Position numbers and translations under genes: made by a program. This document shows positions 26,729 to 35,774 of a stretch of DNA of 64,000 nt, in pieces. Origin of the DNA: Methanosarcina barkeri MS (GTDB lineage Archaea; Halobacteriota; Methanosarcinia; Methanosarcinales; Methanosarcinaceae). The notes below the pieces were generated by a model that saw nothing but the letters and a program-made list of their open reading frames with translations, had not been told where the DNA came from and made no database searches. The stretch lies in assembly GCF_000970025.1 (NCBI RefSeq), contig NZ_CP009528.1:3211168-3275167 (forward strand), in the 5' to 3' direction. How positions within the stretch are numbered: position 1 is the first letter of the stretch; each line of letters starts with the position of its first letter.

Positions 26729-27946
26729 ATGTATCATCTCAAATGTATCGAATGCGGTGCAGAGTATTCCAAAGACGAAGTAATCTATACATGCAGAAAA
26801 TGTGATGGGCTGCTTGATGTAATTTATGATTATTCCTCAATAAAAATTGACATGGAAAAACTGAAGACCGAATGCCCTTCGGTCTGGAAGTACGCAAAAC
26901 TTCTTCCTATTGAAAGAGAGCCTGTAACTATCAGGGAAGGTGGAACTCCACTTTACAAATGCAACCGTCTGGCTGAGAAAATCGGGATTAAAGAACTTTA
27001 TGTGAAGCACGAAGGCATGAACCCTACAGGCTCTTTTAAGGACAGAGGGATGACCGTAGGGGTTACAAAAGCGCTTGAACTTGGCATGAACACCGTTGCC
27101 TGCGCATCTACTGGAAATACCTCGGCAGCCCTTGCAATCTATGGAGCAAAAGCCGGGATTCCTGTAATAGTACTTTTGCCTGCAGGAAAAGTCGCTCTTG
27201 GAAAAGTAGCCCAGGCCCTCATGCACGGAGCAAAGGTCCTCAGCATCCGTGGAAATTTTGACGACGCCCTCGCCCTTGTGCGCACTCTCTGTTCCCAGGA
27301 AAAAATCTATCTCTTAAACTCGATCAACCCCTACAGGCTGGAAGGCCAGAAGACTATCGGTTTTGAGATTGCAGACCAGCTCGGTTTCAAAGTACCTGAC
27401 AGAGTTGTCCTGCCCGTAGGAAATGCAGGAAATATTACAGCTATCTGGAAAGGCTTCAGAGAGTTTAAGAAGCTTGGCATAACGGATTTGCTCCCGAAGA
27501 TGACAGGGATTCAGGCCGCAGGCTCCTGCCCAATTGTAAATGCCATAAAGAGTGGGGCTCCTGAAATAACTCCAGAGGAGAAACCCGAAACCGTTGCAAC
27601 AGCAATCAGGATAGGAAACCCTGTTAATGCGAAAAAGGCCCTTGCTGCCATCCGAGAATCCGGTGGAACTGCAGAATCCGTTACTGATGAAGAAATCCTT
27701 GCAGCCCAGAAAGACCTTGCAAGGCTTGAAGGAATAGGTGTTGAACCTGCAAGTGCAGCTTCGGTTGCAGGGCTTAAGAAACTTGTTGATATGGGTGTTA
27801 TAAGCAGAGACGAGACCGTTGTCTGTATTACTACGGGACACCTGCTTAAAGACCCGCAGACTGTAATTGACGTCTGCGAAAAGCCTACTGTTGTGGATGC
27901 AAATATAGAAGCCATCCGGAAAGCTATCTTTGGAAAAGCAGAATAA
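26729..27946 (+). CDS. thrC: Threonine synthase
   Basis: A 405-residue PLP enzyme that turns O-phosphohomoserine into threonine. An N-terminal zinc ribbon carries C6, C9, C22 and C25. The PLP lysine is K104 in NPTGSFKDRG, preceded by LYVKHEGM. ACASTGNTSAALA binds phosphate, LPVGNAGNI is the Gly-rich phosphate loop, and CITTGHLLKDP is near the end. I start at ATG 26729 (MYHLKCIECG), because AGGAG lies seven bases upstream and homologues begin with the zinc ribbon; the frame is open upstream to 26672. The gene is monocistronic; the leucyl-tRNA synthetase gene follows after 305 bases. Confidence 0.95.
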   Translation: MYHLKCIECGAEYSKDEVIYTCRKCDGLLDVIYDYSSIKIDMEKLKTECPSVWKYAKLLPIEREPVTIREGGTPLYKCNRLAEKIGIKELYVKHEGMNPTGSFKDRGMTVGVTKALELGMNTVACASTGNTSAALAIYGAKAGIPVIVLLPAGKVALGKVAQALMHGAKVLSIRGNFDDALALVRTLCSQEKIYLLNSINPYRLEGQKTIGFEIADQLGFKVPDRVVLPVGNAGNITAIWKGFREFKKLGITDLLPKMTGIQAAGSCPIVNAIKSGAPEITPEEKPETVATAIRIGNPVNAKKALAAIRESGGTAESVTDEEILAAQKDLARLEGIGVEPASAASVAGLKKLVDMGVISRDETVVCITTGHLLKDPQTVIDVCEKPTVVDANIEAIRKAIFGKAE

Positions 27947-28057
27947 GATCTGAAAACCGCTAACATTAGGAATAATAGTGGAATAAATAAGCGTAGGAGA
28001 GAATAGTAGAAAGATTGACCTGACCGGAATCCGGCTCCTTCAATCCTTCATGGTTTA

Positions 28058-28089
28058 CTGGAAGAGGTTATAACTTCCAGAAACCTCTT
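28058..28089 (+). promoter_or_regulatory. Possible pseudoknot or alternative hairpin in the leuS leader
   Basis: CTGGAAG (28058-28064) pairs with CTTCCAG (28074-28080), while AGGTT (28065-28069) in its loop can pair with AACCT (28082-28086), extendable to AAGAGGTT/AACCTCTT if the first stem opens. This geometry is an H-type pseudoknot or a pair of competing hairpins. It lies 160 bases upstream of leuS and downstream of thrC. It may be a terminator of thrC or an element of a leuS leader; nothing proves either. Confidence 0.35.
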
Positions 28090-28090
28090 A

Positions 28091-28162
28091 CTGTTATTTA
28101 GATTCAGACTGTTATTCAGATTCAGACTGTTATTCAGATTCAGACTGTTATTCAGATTCAAA
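28091..28162. repeat. 18-bp minisatellite, 4 units
   Basis: ATTCAGATTCAGACTGTT repeats four times in tandem with minor changes at the ends, in the thrC-leuS interval directly after the possible pseudoknot. Confidence 0.9.
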
Positions 28163-28251
28163 CGGTTTATCAAATTCTTTTGGTAATATCAAATCCTTTT
28201 AATTGGATCAAATTTTTTCAACACAAGAATAATCGATGGGCGTGAACACGA

Positions 28252-31152
28252 ATGGAGCAGGATTATAAGCCTCACGAGATCGAAAAGAAATGGCAAAAAA
28301 AGTGGAATGAGAGCCAGATTTTCCAGGCCGAACCCGATAAGCGAGAAAAATTTTTTATAACCATCCCTTACCCCTACCTGAACGGGAACCTGCATGCAGG
28401 GCATACCAGGACTTTTACCATAGGGGATGTTGTTGCAAGGCACAAACGGATGCTTGGGTATAACGTGCTTTACCCTATGGGCTTTCATGTGACAGGTACA
28501 CCCATTGTGGGGCTTGCCGAACTGATTGCAAATCGGGACCCTCAGACCATGGACGTTTATGAGCGCCTTCATGGGATTCCCGGAGACATCCTGCCGACGC
28601 TCGATACCCCTGAAAAAATTGTTGATTATTTCAAGCGCGAATCCGAGAAAGCCATGCGTAATATCGGGTACTCCATTGACTGGAGACGCAAGTTTACAAC
28701 GACTGACCCGACATATAAAAAGTTCATTGAGTGGCAGTATATCCGGCTTGGAGAAAAGGGCCTGATCGTAAAAGGCTCCCATCCGGTAAAATGGTGCCCG
28801 AACGACAATAACCCTGTAGAGGATCATGATATCCTGTATGGGGAAGAAGCCACTATTGTTGAATATACGCTGATCAAGTTCCAGTATAAAGACCTGGTCC
28901 TGCCCTGCGCAACCCTCAGGCCGGAAACAACGTACGGAGTAACTAACCTGTGGGTCAACCCTGATGTAACTTATGTAAAAGCAAAGGTCACACTGGATGG
29001 AAACGAGGAGTTCTGGGTTGTCAGCAAAGAAGCTTTCCGAAAACTGACTTTTACGGACCGGACAGTTGAGTATATTGAAGACGTACCTGCAAAATCAATA
29101 ATAGGAATAAAACTCACAAACCCGGTTACAGATGACGAAGTAATTTCCCTTCCTGCATCCTTTGTCCGGCCTGAAAACGGAAGCGGAATAGTAATGAGTG
29201 TGCCTGCCCATGCACCTTTTGACTACCTGGCCCTTCGCGACCTTTATGATGTTGACCTGAGCGAGTACGGGATAACCGAAGACCTTAGGAAAATCAAACT
29301 GATTTCCCTTATCAAAGTTCCTGAATTTGGAGAATTCCCTGCAAAGGAAATCGTTGAAAGCATGGGAATTACAAGCCAGAAAGACCCTAAAGCCGAAGAA
29401 GCTACAAAGATCGTATACAGAAGGGAGTTCCACGGGGGAGTTCTTAAGGAGATAACAGGAAAATACGAAGGACAGGCTGTCTCCAAAATCAAGGATATCC
29501 TTACAAAGGACTTAATCAGCTCAAATGCCGGAGAGACCTTTTACGAATTCAGTGAACCTGTTGTCTGCCGCTGCGGCACTCCCTGTGTAGTAAATATGGT
29601 CAAAGGCCAGTGGTTCCTTAATTATTCAAATCCCGAATGGAAAGCAAAGGTCTATAAGTGCCTCGACCAGATGCGAATTATTCCCGAAGAGTACAGGGTC
29701 GAGTTTGAAAACAAGATTGACTGGCTTAAGGATAAAGCCTGCGCCCGCAGGAAAGGGCTTGGAACTCACCTTCCCTTTGATAAGGAATGGCTGATTGAAT
29801 CTCTTGGAGATTCGACAATTTACATGAGCTATTATATTATTGTCAGGTTTATCGAAAGTGGGGAACTGAAGATAGAAAACCTTACTTTGTCATTCTTCGA
29901 CTACGTCCTGCTTGGGAAGGGCGATCTGGCAGCAGCCAGTGCGGATACTGGCCTCAATCCGGAGCTTCTTGAAGAGATCCGCAGGCATTTTAACTACTGG
30001 TATCCGGTTGACCTGCGCTCATCAGGCAAAGACCTTGTCCCGAACCACCTGCTCTTTTTCCTATTCCACCATGTAGCCCTCTTTGAAGAGGACAAGTGGC
30101 CTAAAGCTCTTGCAGTAAACGGCTTTGTCTCCCTTGAGGGGCAGAAAATGAGCAAGTCAAAAGGCCCGATCCTGACAATGGAAAATGCAGTCAGCACTTA
30201 CGGAGCGGACATAACAAGAATGTATATCCTTTCCACCGCCGAGCAGACGCAGGATGCAGACTGGCAGAAAACAGGGATCGAGTCTGCCAGAAGGCAGATG
30301 GACAGGTTTTATTCTTTTGCAAAGAATGTTATAGAGAGTGGAAAACGTGCAGATCTGAGCACCGAGCTAAAGCAGATCGACCACTGGATACTATCGAGGA
30401 TACAGAACTATATCAAGGGAACAAATACAGCCCTCTACTCTATTCAGACAAGGGAAGCAATCCAGAATTCGTTCTTCCTGCTGCAAAACGATATCAAGTG
30501 GTACCAGAGAAGAGGAGGAGATACCCTACTCTACTATGTGCTGGACAACTGGGTCAGGCTTATGGCTCCTTTTACCCCACACCTCTGTGAGGAAATCTGG
30601 GAAGCAATGGGGCATAAGGACCCGGTCTCTCTTGCCCAGTACCCTCTCTATAACGAAGATCTGATAGATGACGGCGCGGAGCTTGCCGAAGAAATGATAA
30701 AGGGAACCCTGGAGGACGTTGAGGAGATTATAAGGGTAACAAAAATGACCCCGCAGAAGGTCCACCTCTATACGGCCCCCACCTGGAAAGCCGAAGCAAT
30801 CAGGTGCGCCTGTGAAATGCAGCTTGAATGCTCGCTTGAAGTAGGCACCCTTATTAAAAAGCTAATGTCAAACCCCGACTTCAAACGCTTCGGCAAGGAG
30901 ATCCCGAAGTTTGTACAGAAAATTGTCCCGGAGTTCAAAAGTGGGAGCTCGGACAGGTATGAAATCCTTACAGGTCCTGATATTGATGAACAGGCCCTCC
31001 TGAAAGAGTCAATTTCATTCCTGGAAAAAGAGATTGGCTGCCCTGTTGAAGTCCACAGTGCCGACTCTCCTGCCTTTGACCCTGAAAAGAAGGCAAGGTT
31101 TGCAGAACCCCTGAGGCCTGCAATTTACATTGAAGGAAAAAAGAAAGAGTAA
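28252..31152 (+). CDS. leuS: Leucyl-tRNA synthetase
   Basis: A 966-residue class Ia synthetase that charges tRNA-Leu. The HIGH-type motif is HAGH in PYPYLNGNLHAGHTRTF (about residues 40-55), and the KMSKS motif is at 632-636 in GQKMSKSKGP. The editing domain has the LRPETTYGVTNLWVNP segment. WCPNDNNPVEDHDI and CRCGTPCVV may hold structural Cys. The length and the order with a long C-terminal part match archaeal/eukaryotic-type LeuRS. The ATG at 28252 is preceded by GTGAA but has no strong ribosome site. A terminator hairpin follows at 31198. Confidence 0.97.
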   Translation: MEQDYKPHEIEKKWQKKWNESQIFQAEPDKREKFFITIPYPYLNGNLHAGHTRTFTIGDVVARHKRMLGYNVLYPMGFHVTGTPIVGLAELIANRDPQTMDVYERLHGIPGDILPTLDTPEKIVDYFKRESEKAMRNIGYSIDWRRKFTTTDPTYKKFIEWQYIRLGEKGLIVKGSHPVKWCPNDNNPVEDHDILYGEEATIVEYTLIKFQYKDLVLPCATLRPETTYGVTNLWVNPDVTYVKAKVTLDGNEEFWVVSKEAFRKLTFTDRTVEYIEDVPAKSIIGIKLTNPVTDDEVISLPASFVRPENGSGIVMSVPAHAPFDYLALRDLYDVDLSEYGITEDLRKIKLISLIKVPEFGEFPAKEIVESMGITSQKDPKAEEATKIVYRREFHGGVLKEITGKYEGQAVSKIKDILTKDLISSNAGETFYEFSEPVVCRCGTPCVVNMVKGQWFLNYSNPEWKAKVYKCLDQMRIIPEEYRVEFENKIDWLKDKACARRKGLGTHLPFDKEWLIESLGDSTIYMSYYIIVRFIESGELKIENLTLSFFDYVLLGKGDLAAASADTGLNPELLEEIRRHFNYWYPVDLRSSGKDLVPNHLLFFLFHHVALFEEDKWPKALAVNGFVSLEGQKMSKSKGPILTMENAVSTYGADITRMYILSTAEQTQDADWQKTGIESARRQMDRFYSFAKNVIESGKRADLSTELKQIDHWILSRIQNYIKGTNTALYSIQTREAIQNSFFLLQNDIKWYQRRGGDTLLYYVLDNWVRLMAPFTPHLCEEIWEAMGHKDPVSLAQYPLYNEDLIDDGAELAEEMIKGTLEDVEEIIRVTKMTPQKVHLYTAPTWKAEAIRCACEMQLECSLEVGTLIKKLMSNPDFKRFGKEIPKFVQKIVPEFKSGSSDRYEILTGPDIDEQALLKESISFLEKEIGCPVEVHSADSPAFDPEKKARFAEPLRPAIYIEGKKKE

Positions 31153-31197
31153 TGGAAAAAAGTGATTTCTGACTAAACACTGACTAAACAATATGTA

Positions 31198-31236
31198 TCC
31201 GGGTAGATTGAAGAAGCCCGGAACGTCTTATTTTTT
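31198..31236 (+). terminator. leuS terminator hairpin
   Basis: TCCGGG (31198-31203) pairs with CCCGGA (31217-31222), followed by TATTTTTTCTTTTTTT. It lies about 45 bases after the leuS stop. Confidence 0.7.
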
Positions 31237-31494
31237 CTTTTTTTGGCATAGTTATAAAATTATTTTATATTGTTTTCAATAACAATAAATACTCATCTAA
31301 TTATTCGGTAAAAATTCCTATTACTTTTAGAATTAAGCAGTGTTTAGGTTTAGACTGCACGCATAAAATATAAGTAATAAATTGAATGGACAAACTGCCA
31401 TCCAGCCGAATAATTAGCTTCACTGACCTCAAAAATCGCATAGAAGGCTGTCCAGGCAAAAGCAATATTAGAAAAATGTTGTCCTTGGCTATCG

Positions 31495-31589
31495 GGAAGT
31501 ACCTGTCGAAGAAGGAAGTACCTGTCGAAGAAGGAAGTACCTGTCGAAGAAGGAAGTACCCGTCGAAGAAGGAAGTACCTGTCAAAGAA
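31495..31589. repeat. 19-bp minisatellite, 5 units
   Basis: GGAAGTACCTGTCGAAGAA repeats five times (31495-31589) with two single-base variants. It ends about 27 bases before the GTG start of the next gene, so it would lie in that gene's leader. Because 19 is not a multiple of three, all frames give different open peptides; the frames crossing it are artefacts. Confidence 0.95.
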
Positions 31590-31616
31590 TAAAGAAAAAA
31601 TAAGAGGGGAGTAGTA

Positions 31617-32558
31617 GTGAAACAACAAAGTATCATTACAAATGTTCTTGAAAAAGCAGGCAACAAAAATTTGATAAACGAGCTTATAACCAGGCTGTCA
31701 CAATCTGAAATTAATACACTTTTGCTTGCTCTTTCAAAAGAAATAGCGAACAAAAACACTCCTAACGATATCTTAAACAAATACGAATCTAACCGATTTG
31801 TAAAGCCATCAGAACTTAGTCCTATTAAGGTGAAGCAAGTAGAAATTTTAATGCTCCAAATGGCTGAAGCCTCAGGTTTTTCGTCTGTTTTGCTTTCTCC
31901 TGCAAGCCTTTTGGGAAGCTGTTCTGTTATAGCTAAAGTTGATCAAACCAATGTTATCTCTGCAACAAGAGGATTGGAGCTAACTGCAGACAGTACCAAC
32001 ATGCTTGCTATATACCTTGCAGATAAAATAAAAAATAAAACCATTGATAATACAAAAAATCCTGTTCATTTATCTGCGGCCTGCAGAGTTACTCGTGGAC
32101 AAATGTTCAAGGTTGATGCTTTTGTTCCTCACTTTAGCTTGTTTACCCTTGTCAGTTCTGGAAAAGATACGGGTTCTTATGGCTTTGAAAAGGCTGCAAT
32201 AACCAGACATATACAGTATTATATAAATTATTTTGAAGAGAAATTAGGACATAAAATCAAAGTAACCATGAACCTGAGAAATGGCTATACCGATAAAATT
32301 GGATTTATTGATAGAGTTCACTGCTATCTTTGTGAGACATATCCAGATACTGAAATCACATTAAATAAGGAAGAAACTAATACTAGTTATTATCAGGGTA
32401 TTAATTTCAAGATTATTGTTGAAGGTATAGAACTTGTAGATGGTGGCTTCGTTGACTGGACACAGAAGTTACTTGGCAATAAAAAAGAACGCTTACTAAT
32501 CAGTGGAACAGGAATTGACTTACAGCTTATTACTGGAATGCTGAACAAGATAATTTAA
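31617..32558 (+). CDS. Unrecognised 313-residue protein, possibly class II synthetase-like
   Basis: The protein is soluble, with an N-terminal helical region (about 1-75) and a globular domain. Noticeable blocks are SSVLLSPASLLGSCSVIAKV, AACRVTRGQMFKVDAFVPHF with SLFTLVSSGKDTGSYGFEKA, VTMNLRNGYTDKIGF and a late LLISGTGIDLQLIT. The RVTRGQ...HFSLFTLVSSGKD region reminds me of the class II aminoacyl-tRNA synthetase (HisS/HisZ-like) core, but I do not see an ATP-binding motif set strong enough to claim it. The GTG start at 31617 follows GAGGGGAG. It lies directly behind a minisatellite and before a MITE, so recent acquisition is possible. Function unknown. Confidence 0.8.
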   Translation: MKQQSIITNVLEKAGNKNLINELITRLSQSEINTLLLALSKEIANKNTPNDILNKYESNRFVKPSELSPIKVKQVEILMLQMAEASGFSSVLLSPASLLGSCSVIAKVDQTNVISATRGLELTADSTNMLAIYLADKIKNKTIDNTKNPVHLSAACRVTRGQMFKVDAFVPHFSLFTLVSSGKDTGSYGFEKAAITRHIQYYINYFEEKLGHKIKVTMNLRNGYTDKIGFIDRVHCYLCETYPDTEITLNKEETNTSYYQGINFKIIVEGIELVDGGFVDWTQKLLGNKKERLLISGTGIDLQLITGMLNKII

Positions 32559-32728
32559 TAGTCTGGTAACTGAGACTTGTAACGCACTTTCCGCAGTAAA
32601 ATTTACAGATATTTTACAGATTTTGTATTTTTTAAAAGCATGCAAGTACTTTTAATAAAATTTCCACCATTTGTGAGGATTTCCATCATTGACCCACCTA
32701 AAAAAAAGCAAATTACAGGTTTTTTGGG

Positions 32729-32755
32729 CCAGTATAACATTATCTGCTATACTGG
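32729..32755 (+). terminator. Hairpin downstream of the 313-residue protein
   Basis: CCAGTATA (32729-32736) pairs with TATACTGG (32748-32755) over an 11-base loop. There is only a modest T content after it (ACTTTCATACTGGGTCTTT). It may be a terminator or part of a repeat. Confidence 0.45.
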
Positions 32756-32826
32756 ACTTTCATACTGGGTCTTTCCTGCAAATCCGCCGCGTAAAAAGGC
32801 AGAAAGTCATTATTGAGGTTTATTTT

Positions 32827-32945
32827 TAGGATTTACGCACTTGAGGAATAAAATCAATTACAGCAAAGACTGTAGATTAAAGCTATGTTTTAGACAGTTA
32901 ACGGTCTGATGCTGTTGATTCTTCAGTTCAACTGCATAAGTCCTA
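32827..32945. mobile_element. 119-bp MITE-like element
   Basis: TAGGATTTACGCACTTGA (32827 on) and TCAACTGCATAAGTCCTA (to 32945) are inverted terminal repeats matching at 15 of 18 positions. The interior AAAATCAATTACAGCAAAGA recurs, in reverse orientation, in a half copy at 39232-39292. A lone end lies at 22222-22234. No open frame is present, so it would need a transposase elsewhere. Confidence 0.65.
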
Positions 32946-32984
32946 ATTTTGTTCTTGATAAATAATTGGATGCCCGTTAATTTA

Positions 32985-34331
32985 TCAGCCTGGCTGAAAG
33001 GATAGGTCTATGCCTGAATCCTGACTTTCAACATATTCTAATCTCTTTATTTTCTCGTTTTGCCAGATCAATAAAGCAATCATAGAGATCATTAATCCGG
33101 AGATTATAAACATAAGGGCAATCCCCCTGTTTTCTCCCGTTCCAGTGATAAAACCTGCCGTTTCAGCCAGTAAACCATCCACCTCTAAAAGAGGATTGAA
33201 AATTTTATCTGCTAAGAAACCTGCAACTGCAAAAGCCATTATGGAGCCAAGATAAGTAATCATGGAAATGAGAGACCATACACGCCCCTGTTTTCTATTG
33301 TCAATATTTTTTCTAATTAAGACCTCAATAGAGGTGTTAATAAAAGGCAAAGTGGCAAAAAACATGAATCCTGCTAGAGTAACAAATATGATATTTTTTG
33401 AAAGTCCTAAATTTGCAAAGAATATACCTGACAGGAACAAAGAGATAGATAATGTTTTCACATACTTGTTCTTGCTGCCAAATACTCCAATAAACAAGCT
33501 TCCGATTAGTATGCCTGAAGCACATATTGATTGAGAGATCCCCACTGTTTTTACTGTTGTTAAGCTCAGCAGCAGCGGAATAAAAAGAGACTGAAGCAAT
33601 CCGACAAAAAAAAGTGTGATCATGGTAATAATAACCAAATTAAATACGCCTCTATTATTAGAGAACTCTTTCATTCCCTCTTTAAGGTCCGCTATGATGT
33701 TTTGTTTATGCTGGTCTATTTTTACCTTGCCTGAAATATTTCTTATCCAGATGACAATAGAACTGGAAATTAAGAGAGTGGTAGTATCGATTAAAAATAT
33801 AAATTTAATATCAATTATTGTTAACAAAATTCCGGCTAAAAAAGGAGAAATTAAATATTGAGCAGAACTTGCTAACTGCACCAGCCCACTTGCTCTGGCA
33901 TATTGAGCTTCAGGTAAGAGGTCAGTAATTAAAGCTTTATAAGCTGGTTCCTGAAAAGCCGAAAAAACAGAACTTGTTGCAATCCCAAGGTAAATTTGCC
34001 AGAGTTGAATATTTCCTTTTAGCATCATAAAAAATATGAAAAGAAGCCCAAGGGTTGCTCCTAAGTCTCCTAAAATCATCATTAAACGTCTGTCATAACG
34101 GTCTGCCAGTATCCCTCCATAGGGCTTTAGCAGAAAGGGCGGTAAAAAGACACACATCAGTATAAAAACATAGCTAGAAGCAGTATTTGTTTGCTGATAT
34201 ACGTATACCCCTAAGGAGAAAACAGTAAGCCCAGTGCCTATTACTGAGATAAATTGTCCAAACCAGATAAAAAGGAATCTGGAATAAAGATTTTTTTGTT
34301 CAGCCGTCATTTTTTCGGATTCGTCTGTCAT
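32985..34331 (-). CDS. MFS transporter
   Basis: A 448-residue integral membrane protein with about 12 hydrophobic segments and a central loop near residues 195-225. The family loop GGILADRYDRRLMM lies between helices 2 and 3 (major facilitator signature GxxxDRxxRR). The layout resembles drug or siderophore exporters of the DHA3/EntS type, which move small molecules out with protons. The start ATG directly abuts the stop of the CPBP gene (TAAATG), so the two form an operon. Substrate unknown. The C-terminal tail is soluble. Confidence 0.9.
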   Translation of the reverse strand: MTDESEKMTAEQKNLYSRFLFIWFGQFISVIGTGLTVFSLGVYVYQQTNTASSYVFILMCVFLPPFLLKPYGGILADRYDRRLMMILGDLGATLGLLFIFFMMLKGNIQLWQIYLGIATSSVFSAFQEPAYKALITDLLPEAQYARASGLVQLASSAQYLISPFLAGILLTIIDIKFIFLIDTTTLLISSSIVIWIRNISGKVKIDQHKQNIIADLKEGMKEFSNNRGVFNLVIITMITLFFVGLLQSLFIPLLLSLTTVKTVGISQSICASGILIGSLFIGVFGSKNKYVKTLSISLFLSGIFFANLGLSKNIIFVTLAGFMFFATLPFINTSIEVLIRKNIDNRKQGRVWSLISMITYLGSIMAFAVAGFLADKIFNPLLEVDGLLAETAGFITGTGENRGIALMFIISGLMISMIALLIWQNEKIKRLEYVESQDSGIDLSFQPG

Positions 34332-35207
34332 TTAGTGAGCCTCAGAAGCAGGATTTTGAGTTTCAGAAGCGAGATTTTGAGTCTCAGGAACAGGGCTTAC
34401 TTTTGAAAAAAACATCTCTTTGTCTAATACAATAATAACAGCGACAACTACAGTAATAACCAAAGTCTCAATGCACTTGGTCGTCTGAGTCACATTCAGT
34501 GCCTCCTGGCAGATATTTACAATAAAGTGAAAGAGAATTGCTGCAGGAATACTTTTTCTATTTTTAATGCATATCCAGCTGATTAATACGCCCATAGGGA
34601 TAATGCCGACAAAAAAATTCACTGCATACCATATGTTTTCATGAAGAATGTTATACGGATAGAAGTTGTTGACAAATATAAGAGGAAAGTGCCAGAGCGA
34701 CCATAGTATGCCGAAAACTATTGATGCCATGAAGTAGGTGTACCGGCTCTGCAGGCTATCAAACGCATATCCTCTCCACCCAAGCTCTTCAAAACATGCA
34801 GTAAGCATAAGAAAAAACAACGTAGGTACAGCCCCTGTCGAGAAAGAGAAACCATCAACAAGTTGAAACTGCGAAACTGATCCTCCAAACAGAAGTGAAA
34901 TAAAGATGGATACGAGAACAGCTAGAGGCATTACCAGGAAAAATACTGGAAGCATTTTTGCCCTTATTAGCCTGAGGTTGATAAGCCTGTTAACAAAATC
35001 CTTTTTTAAATCCGAATTTTTTGAAGCAAAAATCATAAAAAATGAGATTAAAAAAGGCACCATCAGTGCAAGAATTATTAATATCATATAAAGTCCATCA
35101 TTTTCGTCCTGAAAACTTAGATATGCTGCTGCAAACAAGAAAGCATAAGTTAAGATAAAGGTCGCAGCAAAAAAGACCCTGGGTTTATATCTGTAGTTAG
35201 AGACCAT
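34332..35207 (-). CDS. CPBP (Abi/CAAX-like) membrane metalloprotease
   Basis: A 291-residue membrane protein with about eight helices. Catalytic motifs of the CPBP family: FEELGWRGYAF (EExxxR), WSLWHFPLIF (FxxxH) and LFHFIVNI (HxxxN/D). These proteins are intramembrane peptidases of the CAAX-processing type, often linked to peptide or bacteriocin immunity. It is the first gene of a two-gene operon with the MFS transporter, touching at the stop/start. The ATG at 35207 follows GGAGG. The C-terminal tail has small TQNxASE repeats. A role together with the transporter, for example in peptide export or resistance, is inference. Confidence 0.9.
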   Translation of the reverse strand: MVSNYRYKPRVFFAATFILTYAFLFAAAYLSFQDENDGLYMILIILALMVPFLISFFMIFASKNSDLKKDFVNRLINLRLIRAKMLPVFFLVMPLAVLVSIFISLLFGGSVSQFQLVDGFSFSTGAVPTLFFLMLTACFEELGWRGYAFDSLQSRYTYFMASIVFGILWSLWHFPLIFVNNFYPYNILHENIWYAVNFFVGIIPMGVLISWICIKNRKSIPAAILFHFIVNICQEALNVTQTTKCIETLVITVVVAVIIVLDKEMFFSKVSPVPETQNLASETQNPASEAH

Positions 35208-35469
35208 CTATCTGTTCCTCCAAATATTAAATATCACGGCATGTTTGTATTTTTCAACTCAACGCAGTCTTGATAACCAAAAGTAACAAACTGTTCTTAA
35301 TTTAGATGTCTTCAACAAAAAATATAGTAAATTCTGTTAATTTATTGCATTGTTCATAATATATACATTTTTTTATCTAGTGAGTATATTATTTTCTGAA
35401 AAGTGAGGATGAAATGTAAAAAAAGCAGTCTCTGGTCGGACATAATAAGAGCAGCCTCTAACTGGACAT

Positions 35470-35523
35470 AATGAAAGAAAACGCGGGCTGGATATTAATG
35501 AAAGAAAACGCGGGTTGGATATA
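35470..35523. repeat. 27-bp direct repeat, 2 units, with shorter relatives
   Basis: AATGAAAGAAAACGCGGGYT followed by GGATAT occurs twice in tandem. TGGACATAAT-like pieces flank it from 35438 to 35550. The region 35208-35774 also has AATAACTAAGACTCT units (about 35633-35670), and no gene. Confidence 0.8.
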
Positions 35524-35774
35524 ATAAAAAACCTCTGATTGGACATGATGTTATCTGAGAGATAGTTTACACAGGGAAGTGAAAATTAGCAAATCAGTGA
35601 AATTAAAAACTTTAACTGTCAATGAGAGAAATTAATAACTAAGACTCTAATAACTAAGACTCTAATGACTAAAACTCCGCAAAAATTGAAAAATCAGATT
35701 CAACCAATTAGGATAAACCAGTTTCCATTAAGATGATAAATAATACAGTCACGGAAATTATTATCGAAAAAAAC

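Noticed and set aside
31301-31780. Long minus-strand frame with repeated FFDRYFLLRQVLP peptide
   Set aside because: It reads through the 19-bp minisatellite and the antisense of the next gene; repeat periodicity keeps the frame open by chance.
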